The position numbers were made by a program, and so were the translations under genes. Shown in pieces: positions 8,909-17,284 of a stretch of 64,000 nucleotides of DNA; position 1 is the first letter of the stretch; every line of letters begins with the position of its first letter. The stretch is from the NCBI RefSeq assembly GCF_003544855.1, contig NZ_CP032101.1:992001-1056000 (forward strand), read 5' to 3'. Under the pieces are notes generated by a model. That model did no database searches. It saw nothing but the letters and a program-made list of their open reading frames with translations, and had not been told where the DNA came from. Source of the DNA: Malaciobacter marinus (lineage in GTDB: Bacteria; Campylobacterota; Campylobacteria; Campylobacterales; Arcobacteraceae).

Positions 8909-10779
8909 ATGTAGTTTGCTTTTTTATCTTCTGTGTCTAATTCTTGACCAATTGCTTTATATCTTTCAAAATAGTATTTTACAAATGAGTTTATTTTCTC
9001 ATTTACTGGCATAAAATACTTTCCTTCTTTTGTTGCAAATTGATTTAAAAATATAGATGCATCTTTTTTATCTAAATAGTGTTTTGCAAGATTTGTATAT
9101 GTAGTAATATACCATTTTTTAAGTTCTTCAATCTTTTTTGAATTTAAATCAATACTTAAAGTTTCATCTTTAAAGTCTAAAATTTTTGTATCAAATAAAG
9201 CATTTAAGTGAATTAATCCTTCACAATAGTATGGTTGTACTTCATCAACTTCCATCCATGCAATTAATCCAATAGCTCTTTTTACTAAATCAATTAGAAC
9301 TTGTTCTTCAAGCTCTTTTTCATCATCATCTTCATCACAAAAAAATGAAATAAGTCCACCAGTTGTAGCTTTAAACTCTTCTATATTTTTAAAGTTTCCT
9401 GTTTTATTCATAACTGCTTCTGTTTCATCATCACACCATAAAATATGACCAAACTCATGTCCAATTGTACTAATATCATAAACTTGATGCCATTTTGCAG
9501 TCTCATTAAATAGAAACTCTCTATCTTTAGTTAGTAGCTCTTGTCCAAAAATTTCACGAGCTAATTTTAAAAATGGTTTTGCTCTTGAAATTTGTAATAT
9601 TTCATCAGAAAATGCAAAAATCTTTTTACCTTCTTCTTTTGATACTATTTCATCATTTGGTACAACTTGTGCTGAAAATAAACCATTGAATCCAGCTCCA
9701 AAAAATAAAGCAGGTCTTCCAATATATAATTGTACTTTATCAAGAGATTTTAAAGAGAAGTTATAAATATGTTCATAATTTTCATTTTTTTCAAAACTAT
9801 TATATATTTTTTCAAAAGCAAATTTAATCTTATTTACTCTTTTTTCATTTTTTGCAAAACTAGGATTTGTAAGTCTTATATCCCACTCTAATGCAACTGC
9901 TTTTCTAAAGTGGTCTTCATAATATTCAAGTGGATGTCCTATTTGAATTGGTGTTGTTATTTTCATCCAAGCTCTATCTACATCTGCCCATTTTTCAACT
10001 AATTTGTTTACATTATCTTCACTAAATGCTTTAATTAGTGCTTGAATATATAAAACATAATCCCATTTTTGATTATATATTTCATCTTCAACTTCAATTA
10101 ATCTATCTGCAAAGTTTTCTAAAGCATCAACTACATCAGTTACCTCTTTTTTAAAAGCTTTTATATAAGCTTGAGATTTGTATTTGTCTTTATCTTTTAC
10201 TAATGCAGAGTAGCATCTATCAGCAATTTCTTGTCCATGTCCTAAGTCAAATAAGTTTTCTTTTTCTAAGTATTCAAATACTTTAGTTTCATTTCCATCA
10301 AACTTTTCAAGTAGTTCTTTATTTGTTTTATTAATAATCAGTGCTGTCCATGAACTTTGCCATTTACTCATAGCTTTACCAACACTATAAACTCCATTGA
10401 AAACTTCTTTATAAAATGGTGTTAATAAGTTGTTATCTTCAATGTGATTTATTAGTTTTAAATGTTTATTTTCCCAAAACTCTTTTACAAAAAGATATGC
10501 TTTTTCTTGTAAAACAATAATCTCTTTTTCATCTTTTTCTAATCTTTTTAAAACTTGAACTAGTGAATCATCTCTTAAATTTACAAGTCTTGTAATAAGT
10601 GCAAATCTTAGATTTTCATCAAGCTTTAAACTTAAACTTTGAGCAAACTCATCAATAATAGTTAGTTTATCAAACTCTTTATTTTCAAGATATGTTATAA
10701 GTTTATTTGTATTGTTTTTTTCATTTTCTAAAAATTGATATATATTTTCTACATCTTTTAAAAATTGAGTTTCATTCAT
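8896..10779 (-). CDS. ciaB: CiaB-family invasion protein with zinc-metallopeptidase motif
   Basis: A 627-residue homologue of Campylobacter invasion antigen B. Identification rests on residue blocks WADVDRAW (265-271) and LYIGRPAL (351-358), the sites of the Arcobacter ciaB PCR primers as I recall them. In C. jejuni CiaB is reported to be exported through the flagellar apparatus and to promote cell entry. The protein has an intact HEFGH zincin motif (441-445) followed by a Glu-containing EEFKATTG helix (467-474), the layout of a gluzincin peptidase, so enzymatic activity is plausible. It has no signal peptide or membrane segment. The start is supported by AAAAGGA five bases upstream. Confidence 0.9.
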   Translation of the reverse strand: MNETQFLKDVENIYQFLENEKNNTNKLITYLENKEFDKLTIIDEFAQSLSLKLDENLRFALITRLVNLRDDSLVQVLKRLEKDEKEIIVLQEKAYLFVKEFWENKHLKLINHIEDNNLLTPFYKEVFNGVYSVGKAMSKWQSSWTALIINKTNKELLEKFDGNETKVFEYLEKENLFDLGHGQEIADRCYSALVKDKDKYKSQAYIKAFKKEVTDVVDALENFADRLIEVEDEIYNQKWDYVLYIQALIKAFSEDNVNKLVEKWADVDRAWMKITTPIQIGHPLEYYEDHFRKAVALEWDIRLTNPSFAKNEKRVNKIKFAFEKIYNSFEKNENYEHIYNFSLKSLDKVQLYIGRPALFFGAGFNGLFSAQVVPNDEIVSKEEGKKIFAFSDEILQISRAKPFLKLAREIFGQELLTKDREFLFNETAKWHQVYDISTIGHEFGHILWCDDETEAVMNKTGNFKNIEEFKATTGGLISFFCDEDDDEKELEEQVLIDLVKRAIGLIAWMEVDEVQPYYCEGLIHLNALFDTKILDFKDETLSIDLNSKKIEELKKWYITTYTNLAKHYLDKKDASIFLNQFATKEGKYFMPVNEKINSFVKYYFERYKAIGQELDTEDKKANYIKKG

Positions 10780-10853
10780 TTCAATCCTTTTTTATAGATT
10801 TTGTTAGTTTATCTTTTTTTAAATTAGTAATGTATTACATTGGATTTTGCTAG

Positions 10854-10883
10854 GCGAACTTTAAATTTTTTTTTAAAGTTCGC
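10854..10883. terminator. Hairpin at the end of the DoxX-like gene
   Basis: Perfect 12-bp stem (GCGAACTTTAAA / TTTAAAGTTCGC) with a six-T loop. It overlaps the stop codon of the DoxX-like gene on the minus strand. There is no clear T tract beyond it in that direction, so it may instead protect the mRNA end. Confidence 0.5.
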
Positions 10884-11253
10884 TACTTTTAAATAGTGTT
10901 GTTCTATTTTTTAAAGAGAATGAAATAGTTAAGATAACTAAAAATATGAAAGGGATAATAACTTCTTCTATATTACTTCCCGCACTATAGTGTGAATATG
11001 AAGCAAATAGAAAATCAAGTGCAAAACCAGCATATGCTAAATCTCTAATTCTATCAAGTTTTTTAGGTAATAAAAGTATTGCCCCACCAACTATTTTAAG
11101 TACACCAAGTGCAGTAAAAAAGTATAAAGGATAACCTAAATCATTTGCAATCTTTATAACTGAATCAGATAGTAAAATATCAACTGCCCCACCTACAAAA
11201 CCTATTAATATTACAATAATAAGTGTTGATACAATATAAATTTTTCTTTTCAT
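10873..11253 (-). CDS. DoxX-like four-helix membrane protein
   Basis: A 126-residue inner-membrane protein with four predicted membrane segments (about residues 5-25, 45-63, 72-90 and 99-118). The GVLKIVGGAILLLP segment in helix 2 and its following helix resemble the DoxX/DoxD-like family, which is linked to quinone or thiosulfate metabolism and redox stress in some species. No neighbour fixes the role. AAAGGA lies seven bases before the ATG. Thirty-six bases separate it from the upstream sensor gene on the same strand, so they may share a transcript. Confidence 0.65.
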   Translation of the reverse strand: MKRKIYIVSTLIIVILIGFVGGAVDILLSDSVIKIANDLGYPLYFFTALGVLKIVGGAILLLPKKLDRIRDLAYAGFALDFLFASYSHYSAGSNIEEVIIPFIFLVILTISFSLKNRTTLFKSSEL

Positions 11254-11289
11254 CTAAAAATCCTTTGCATAAGTATATGCAAATTATCT

Positions 11290-14200
11290 TTATCTTTTAT
11301 TTAGTAAAAAAGTTGCATCTTTTGCTTTAAGCGGTTTACTAAAATAGTAACCTTGATATAAATAGCTATTTTTTTCAATAAGATAGTCAATCTCTTCTTT
11401 TTTTTCTACTCCTTCTATTATAAGTTTAAGATTTAGTTTTTGTGCAATTTCTATTACCATATTTATTATAGAATCATTTACTAAGACATCTTTTTGTCTT
11501 AGAAAGTCTTTATTTAGCTTTATAGTATCAACGGGAATTTTAGAAATTGAATTAAGTGAAGAGTATCCCACTCCAAAGCCATCAATACTACAAGAAATAC
11601 CTAACTCTTTGAGTTGTGTTATCCTTTTTATTGCAAGATTTAAGTCTTTAAAAATTGATGCTTCATCTATTTCAAACTCTAGATATTTTGTATCAAAATT
11701 TGATTCTTTGATTATCTTTTTTATACTATTTAAAAATTCAGGATGAGAAAACTCTAGTAGTGATATATTTATTGATACTTTTATATCATCTAAATCTATA
11801 TTCTGTTTTTTCCAATCACTTATTTGATTAATCACTGTTTTTAAAACCCATTTTCCAATTTGAATAATCAAATCAGATTTTTTTGCAACATCTAAAAAAT
11901 TGTCTGGATATAAGATTTTTTTTGTTGGGTGATTCCATCTAATAAGAGCTTCAAAACCTAAAACTTTTTTCTTTTCATAATCATATTTTTTTTGATAATA
12001 TAATTCAAATTGATCTTCTTTTATAGCTTCTCTTAATTCATTTTCTATTCTTAAATAGTTTCTTGTTTTTTTATCCAAATCTTCATGATAAAACATAACT
12101 CTATTTTTACCTTGTTCTTTTGATAAGTACATTGCTGCATCTGCATTTTTTATAATATCAATTGAGTTTTTGTTATTTTCAGGAAATAGTGCTACTCCTA
12201 TACTACTTGTTGTAGTTAGTTTGTGATTATCTATTTTTATTGGATTATCTAGTGAATTTAATATTTTATTTGCAAATTTTTCTATATTTATAATTGCTTC
12301 TTCTTTTTGCATACTAATATTTTGTACCAATATTACAAACTCATCTCCCCCAAGTCTTATAACAATATCATCAACTCGTGAACATCCTTTTATTCTTTTT
12401 GCTATTTCTATTAAAAATAAATCACCAATATCATGTCCTAATGAGTCATTTATATATTTAAAATTATCTAAGTCAATAAAAATAACACCACCAAATATTT
12501 TGTGTCTAGTTGCAAGTGCGATTGCTTGATTTAACTTTTCATTTAAAATAGTTCTATTATACAATCCTGTAAGACTATCTGTTTGTATTTGATGAATAAG
12601 TCTTTCTTGACTTCTTTTTATTTCAGTAATATCAAAAAATTGTGCAATAAAATGAGTAGTTTTTCCCATATTATTTTTAATTGCAGTAATAGTTGCTCTT
12701 TCAGGATAAATTTCACCATTTTTTCTTTTATTATAAATCTCTCCACTCCAAGAACCATAGTTTAAAATATCACTCCAAAGTTTTTCATAGAACTCTTTGC
12801 TATGTTTTCCAGACTTTAATATTTTTGGATTATTTCCTATTGCTTCACTGTTTGTGTATCCTGTGATTTTTGTAAAGGAAGTATTCACTTTTATAATATT
12901 TGCATTTGCATCTGTAATTGCCATTGCTTCTTGTGAATCAAATGAATAAGAAGCAAGTTTTATCTCTTCTTCATACTCTAATCTTAATTTTTCATTCTCT
13001 TCTTTTTCTAAACCATATGATAAGTCATTTGTCATTTTATCAAATATGGTAATAATCTCTTCATCAAAAAAATCTACATCTTTAGAACAAAAAGCCATAA
13101 TACCCATGCTTTTGTCTTTTTTATATAAAGGATAAACTGCAATTGAATTAATCTCATTTATTTTTTCTGTTGTTAAATCAAATGAAGATTTATCTTCTTT
13201 AGTGTTATTAATAATTAGATTTTTTCTTTCTATTAAGGATTTTTTGTAGATTTTATTTTTGTTATTGATTTCAAGTTTTGATAATATATTTTTATTTTTA
13301 CCATTTGATTCAACTATTTGTAATTCTTGTTTTTTATTTAATAAACAAATAAAACTAAGAGATAAATCTAACTCTTTTGTAGCAAAACTACAAGCTTTAT
13401 TTAAAACCTCTTCCATTGTATAATTATAAATGATTAATTCATTTGCATTATTTAAAATATTATAGATTTTTTTCTGTTTTTTTAAACTTTTCAAATTTTG
13501 ATTTTCTTGTTTTGTTATTTTTCTAAGTGCAAAAATAGAGAATATTGAAGCAAATATACCAATAAGCCAAAGTATAAAACTATATATTAAACTATTTATT
13601 GTGTAAGTTTTTAATTGTTTTGCCTCTTTTAAAACAGCTTTCATAAAATACTCAATTGTAGTTCCTAATGCATCAATTCTTTTAGTTGAAATATCCCACC
13701 AATTTTTTGCATCTACATCTAAAGTTTTGCTATTGTCAAGTTTATAAATCTTTTCTCTATAACTTAAAACATCTTCAATGAGTTTTGAATTAAAAGTACT
13801 GTAAAAGAAGTTTAACTCCTGAATACTTATAACATTTTTGAAATTTTTTATATTATTATTTTGTAAAGAGATTAATTTTATAATTTTCATAAAATCATCT
13901 TTTTCTAAATATTTTTTTGAGAAACTATTTGATAGTATGGCTCTTTCTAATCCTGCATATTCTTTTGTATTAATAAGATAAAGTGCTGCAAGAAGTTTAT
14001 TACTTATATTATTGTTTACATTACTAGTAAGTAATACAGTAATTGAGTCAATTATTGCATTTGTCATTAGATTATAACTTTTTAATTCGTTTGTTAAATC
14101 TATATCAAGTTTAAAAACTCTATTTCTTAGCTTTTCTAGTTTAAAAAGTTCATTTTGAATTTTCTTGATATGGCTTTTTTCTTTTTGAGAGTTGAAGTCA

Positions 14201-14502
14201 TGTTTTAATATAAAATCATCAAAGAATTTTTTTGACTTATTTGTTTGTTTTTTTTGAAAAATTAAATCTTCTTTAAATTTTTTACCAATAGAGCCAATAT
14301 ATCCAGCTGACATACCTCTTTCTTTTTGTAGGTTATTTAATAAAAATTCTGCATTAAGTACATAATTTATATGTAAATCAATAGTATCTAACCTATCTAA
14401 AGTTTTATATTTATTGTAAATATAAATGCTACTAAAAAAAATCATTCCTACTGTAGGAATCAAAATAATCAAAATCATTTTATAAAGTGTTTTACTTTTC
14501 AT
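11290..14502 (-). CDS. NIT-GAF-PAS-GGDEF-EAL cyclic-di-GMP signalling protein
   Basis: A 1070-residue membrane receptor that probably makes and/or degrades c-di-GMP in response to a periplasmic ligand. Order: membrane helix at 8-27; periplasmic helical domain at about 30-290 with LQKERGMSAGYIGS, the signature of the nitrate/nitrite-sensing NIT domain; membrane helix at about 300-325; GAF at about 345-505; PAS at about 515-630 (AITDANANIIKVN, ITGYTNSEAIG); GGDEF with intact GGDEF at about 718 and an RVDD inhibitory site five residues before it; EAL with intact FEALIRW at about 848. Both catalytic domains look complete, so net activity cannot be told from sequence. It diverges from htpG. Confidence 0.9.
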   Translation of the reverse strand: MKSKTLYKMILIILIPTVGMIFFSSIYIYNKYKTLDRLDTIDLHINYVLNAEFLLNNLQKERGMSAGYIGSIGKKFKEDLIFQKKQTNKSKKFFDDFILKHDFNSQKEKSHIKKIQNELFKLEKLRNRVFKLDIDLTNELKSYNLMTNAIIDSITVLLTSNVNNNISNKLLAALYLINTKEYAGLERAILSNSFSKKYLEKDDFMKIIKLISLQNNNIKNFKNVISIQELNFFYSTFNSKLIEDVLSYREKIYKLDNSKTLDVDAKNWWDISTKRIDALGTTIEYFMKAVLKEAKQLKTYTINSLIYSFILWLIGIFASIFSIFALRKITKQENQNLKSLKKQKKIYNILNNANELIIYNYTMEEVLNKACSFATKELDLSLSFICLLNKKQELQIVESNGKNKNILSKLEINNKNKIYKKSLIERKNLIINNTKEDKSSFDLTTEKINEINSIAVYPLYKKDKSMGIMAFCSKDVDFFDEEIITIFDKMTNDLSYGLEKEENEKLRLEYEEEIKLASYSFDSQEAMAITDANANIIKVNTSFTKITGYTNSEAIGNNPKILKSGKHSKEFYEKLWSDILNYGSWSGEIYNKRKNGEIYPERATITAIKNNMGKTTHFIAQFFDITEIKRSQERLIHQIQTDSLTGLYNRTILNEKLNQAIALATRHKIFGGVIFIDLDNFKYINDSLGHDIGDLFLIEIAKRIKGCSRVDDIVIRLGGDEFVILVQNISMQKEEAIINIEKFANKILNSLDNPIKIDNHKLTTTSSIGVALFPENNKNSIDIIKNADAAMYLSKEQGKNRVMFYHEDLDKKTRNYLRIENELREAIKEDQFELYYQKKYDYEKKKVLGFEALIRWNHPTKKILYPDNFLDVAKKSDLIIQIGKWVLKTVINQISDWKKQNIDLDDIKVSINISLLEFSHPEFLNSIKKIIKESNFDTKYLEFEIDEASIFKDLNLAIKRITQLKELGISCSIDGFGVGYSSLNSISKIPVDTIKLNKDFLRQKDVLVNDSIINMVIEIAQKLNLKLIIEGVEKKEEIDYLIEKNSYLYQGYYFSKPLKAKDATFLLNKR

Positions 14503-14586
14503 TTATTAACTCTTTTGTAATTTTATAGTCACTTTATAATACAGAAAAAAATTTGTATTGTATCTTAAGTCTAAAAAAAGTCTTTG

Positions 14587-14613
14587 TTGGCACTTGTATT
14601 GTAAAAGTGCTAA
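14587..14613. promoter_or_regulatory. CIRCE operator (HrcA site) upstream of htpG
   Basis: TTGGCACTT-N9-AAGTGCTAA. Against the CIRCE consensus TTAGCACTC-N9-GAGTGCTAA the halves match 7/9 and 8/9 with the exact 9-base spacer. HrcA repressor binding is therefore likely. No hrcA gene lies in the window. Confidence 0.7.
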
Positions 14614-14627
14614 ATAAAATAAAAACT

Positions 14628-14655
14628 TTAGCCAACTTTTATAAAGTTGTGCTAA
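14628..14655. promoter_or_regulatory. Second CIRCE-like inverted repeat over the htpG promoter
   Basis: TTAGCCAACTTT, three bases, AAAGTTGTGCTAA: a palindrome with one bulged base whose outer ends TTAGC/GCTAA match CIRCE while its centre does not. Its right end overlaps a GCTAAAAT -10 element (14651-14658), so a bound repressor would cover the -35 to -10 interval. It is weaker than the copy at 14587. Confidence 0.45.
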
Positions 14656-14658
14656 AAT
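14651..14658 (+). promoter_or_regulatory. Putative -10 element for htpG
   Basis: GCTAAAAT fits gnTAnAAT. Transcription would begin near 14665, giving a leader of about 85 bases that includes a 12-codon reading frame. Confidence 0.45.
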
Positions 14659-14694
14659 TCTTCTGTAAAATTTATAAAATATATAGGAGAAATT

Positions 14695-14733
14695 ATGGTG
14701 CATATTGCTTTTTGCAATTTGTCCATTTCCTAA
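14695..14733 (+). CDS. Possible 12-codon leader peptide before htpG
   Basis: ATG at 14695 is preceded by AGGAG at five-base spacing, at least as good a site as that of htpG itself, and the frame ends with TAA after 12 codons (MVHIAFCNLSIS). It lies in the leader of htpG, 18 bases before its ATG. It could be a chance frame or a translational control element. Conservation is untested. Confidence 0.3.
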   Translation: MVHIAFCNLSIS

Positions 14734-14751
14734 AATTAAGGAGAATAATTA

Positions 14752-16662
14752 ATGGCAAAACATCAATTTCAAACAGAAGTAGGACAATTACTACACTTAA
14801 TGACTCACTCTTTATATTCAAATAAAGAGATTTTTATAAGAGAACTTGTATCAAATGCAAGTGATGCAATTGATAAATTAAATTATCTAAATTTAACTGA
14901 TGAAAATATCAAGAAATCTGTTGGTGAAGAATGGGCTGGAGAGATTAATATCTCTTTTGATGAAGCAGATAAATCTATCACAATAGTTGATAATGGTATT
15001 GGTATGAATGAAGAAGAATTAATCTCTTCAATTGGTACTATTGCAAAATCAGGAACTAAATCATTTGTTGAAGCATTAACAGGTGATGCAAAAAAAGATA
15101 GCAATCTTATTGGACAATTTGGAGTAGGGTTTTACTCTGTATTTATGGTAGCTTCAAATGTTGATGTTATTTCAAAAAAAGCTGGTGAAGAGACTGCTTA
15201 TAAATGGTCTTCAACTGGAACTGGTGAATTTGAAATAATTCCTGTTACAAAAGAGACAAATGGAACAGTTATTTATATAAAATTAAAAGATGAAGAAGCA
15301 TCTGAATTTGCAGTTAAAGAAAGAATTAAAAATATTATTGGAAAATATTCAAATCATATTGCATATCCAATTTACTTAAACTACCAAGAAGAAGTAGAAG
15401 AAGAGTTAAGTGAAGAGGATAAAAAAGCTGGAAAAGAAGCTAAAAAAACTATTGAAAATAGACATGAGAAAATCAATGAAGCAACAGCACTTTGGACACA
15501 GCCAAAATCTAGTCTGAAACAAGAAGATTATAATGAGTTTTATAAATCAATTTCTCATGATTCTCAAGATCCTTTATGTACTATTCATACAAAAGCAGAG
15601 GGTGTAAACGAATATACAACACTTTTTTATATTCCAAAAACTGCTCCAATGGATCTTTATAGAGCTGATTATCAACCAGGAGTTAAGCTTTATGTTAAAA
15701 GAGTATTCATTACTGATGATGAAAAAGAATTATTACCAACTTACTTAAGATTTGTTAGAGGTATTATTGATAGTGAAGATTTACCATTAAATGTTAGTAG
15801 AGAAATTTTACAAGAAAATAGAATCTTAGCAAATATCAAACAAGGTTCAGTTAAAAAAATCTTAAATGAGATTAAAAAACTTGCTAAAGATGAAGAAAAA
15901 TATGAAGAGTTTATCTCTCAATATAATAGACCTTTAAAAGAGGGTGCTTATCAAGACTTTACAAATAAAGATTTAATCTTAGATTTAATTAGATACAAAT
16001 CTACAAAAACTGAAGATGCTAAATTGACTTCATTAGCAGCTTATAAAGATAGAGCTAATACTGAGCAAAAAGCAATTTACTATATTGTAGGTGAGAATGA
16101 AAAAGTATTAAGAAACTCTCCATTATTAGAAAGTTATAAGAAAAATGATATCGAAGTTTTAATTTGTGATGATAAAGAAATAGATGAGATTATCACACCA
16201 AGTTTAGGTGCATATCAAGAGTGGGAATTTAAAGATATTACTTCTGTTGAACCTCCAAAAGTAGAGCAAACAGAAGAAGAGAAAAAAGAAGTAGAAGAAA
16301 AATTCCAAGATATAACTAAAAAAATTAAAGATATTTTAGGTGAATCTGTAAAAGAAGTTAAAGTTACAAATAGACTTTCTGACTCTCCATCTTGTGTAGT
16401 AAAAGATGCAAATGATCCAATGGCACAAATGGCACAAATGATGAAAGCTATGGGACAAGAAGTACCAGAATCAGCACCAATTTTAGAAATCAATCCAGAG
16501 CATGATATAGTTAAAAAACTAAATGGTTGTGCAGATGACTCTTTAATCAATGATGTTTCATGGGTATTACTAGACCAAGCAAAACTAAGTGAAGGTATGG
16601 AAATTACTGATGCGGTAGCGTTTGCACAAAGATTATCAAGAATCACAGCAAAAGCTCTATAA
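14752..16662 (+). CDS. htpG: Molecular chaperone HtpG (bacterial Hsp90)
   Basis: ATP-dependent cytosolic chaperone of 636 residues, full length for the family. The N-terminal GHKL ATPase shows Glu31 and Asn35 in RELVSNASDA, Asp80 in IVDNGIGM, the lid glycines in GQFGVGF (121-127) and GTVIYIKL. The middle domain carries the VRGIIDSEDLPLNVSRE block (client and ATP contact region) and the C-terminal dimerisation domain follows an acidic linker at about 500. AAGGAG lies nine bases before the ATG. CIRCE-like operators upstream suggest heat induction through HrcA. A divergent paralogue of only its N-terminal domain lies at 20601-21242. Confidence 0.97.
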   Translation: MAKHQFQTEVGQLLHLMTHSLYSNKEIFIRELVSNASDAIDKLNYLNLTDENIKKSVGEEWAGEINISFDEADKSITIVDNGIGMNEEELISSIGTIAKSGTKSFVEALTGDAKKDSNLIGQFGVGFYSVFMVASNVDVISKKAGEETAYKWSSTGTGEFEIIPVTKETNGTVIYIKLKDEEASEFAVKERIKNIIGKYSNHIAYPIYLNYQEEVEEELSEEDKKAGKEAKKTIENRHEKINEATALWTQPKSSLKQEDYNEFYKSISHDSQDPLCTIHTKAEGVNEYTTLFYIPKTAPMDLYRADYQPGVKLYVKRVFITDDEKELLPTYLRFVRGIIDSEDLPLNVSREILQENRILANIKQGSVKKILNEIKKLAKDEEKYEEFISQYNRPLKEGAYQDFTNKDLILDLIRYKSTKTEDAKLTSLAAYKDRANTEQKAIYYIVGENEKVLRNSPLLESYKKNDIEVLICDDKEIDEIITPSLGAYQEWEFKDITSVEPPKVEQTEEEKKEVEEKFQDITKKIKDILGESVKEVKVTNRLSDSPSCVVKDANDPMAQMAQMMKAMGQEVPESAPILEINPEHDIVKKLNGCADDSLINDVSWVLLDQAKLSEGMEITDAVAFAQRLSRITAKAL

Positions 16663-16691
16663 AAGAGCTATTTGCATAAATCTTCTGCGTT

Positions 16692-16751
16692 GAAGTAAAT
16701 TTTTGGCTCAATCACATACTTTAGTATGCTCAATCGCCAAAAATTTACTTC
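16692..16751. repeat. 60-bp hairpin element, candidate dispersed intergenic repeat
   Basis: Perfect 16-bp inverted arms, GAAGTAAATTTTTGGC and GCCAAAAATTTACTTC, enclose two TCAATC direct repeats that flank a small inner palindrome CATAC-TTTA-GTATG. The nested symmetry is more elaborate than a terminator and has no T tail. It sits between htpG and the accessory DUF4160/Fic patch. It could be a REP- or MITE-type element. I found no second copy in this window. Confidence 0.65.
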
Positions 16752-16863
16752 GCCTTGAATCTTCATACAACTAACTCTTTTAAGTAAAATATTAAAGTAT
16801 GTTTTAACCTCACCTATAGCTATAAAATAATAAAATGTGTTCAAAAATTTACGGGACTATTTT

Positions 16864-17283
16864 ATGGAAATTTGTAAATTGTCATTTTCAAAGTTAGAGA
16901 ATATTGGAAAGTCATATCTTTTTAATCAAAATAAAATAAATTCATTTGAAAAGTTTGAAATCCAGTTAAATCAATTTTTAAATTCAGGGGCATATATTTA
17001 TAACAATAACTTTATAAATACAAAACATTTAATTACAACTTTGAATAATATTAAAATTGAAATATATTCAAATGAACATCCTCCACCTCATTTTCATGTA
17101 AAAACAAATAATTGTAGAGCTTCTCTATCAATAGAAGATTGTAGTATTTTAGAGAATAGTGGATTTAGTAAAAAAGTAATTAAAAATATTCAAGACTGGT
17201 TTAAGCATTCAAAAATAGATTTAATTAGAGTTTGGAATGAAACAAGACCATCTGATTGTGCAGTTGGAAAAATAAGAATTTAA
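16864..17283 (+). CDS. DUF4160 domain protein
   Basis: A 139-residue protein whose C-terminal 80 residues form DUF4160: IEIYSNEHPPPHFHV, the ISIEDCSILENSGF-like middle and IRVWNETRP. DUF4160 genes often sit with DUF2442 or other small genes in toxin-antitoxin-like pairs, but here the partner is DUF4145. An in-frame GTG at 16837 lies inside the likely -10 region, so I take the ATG at 16864. The residues before about 55 match nothing I know. The stop is one base from the next ATG, which implies translational coupling. Confidence 0.7.
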   Translation: MEICKLSFSKLENIGKSYLFNQNKINSFEKFEIQLNQFLNSGAYIYNNNFINTKHLITTLNNIKIEIYSNEHPPPHFHVKTNNCRASLSIEDCSILENSGFSKKVIKNIQDWFKHSKIDLIRVWNETRPSDCAVGKIRI

Positions 17284-17284
17284 A

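Noticed and set aside
14587-14602. Sigma-54 promoter (TGGCAC-N5-TTGTA)
   Set aside because: The essential GC at -12 is GT, and the same bases are better explained as the left half and spacer of a CIRCE element.
16837-16863. GTG start for the DUF4160 protein
   Set aside because: It overlaps the likely -10 region and has no ribosome site; ATG 16864 is in frame.
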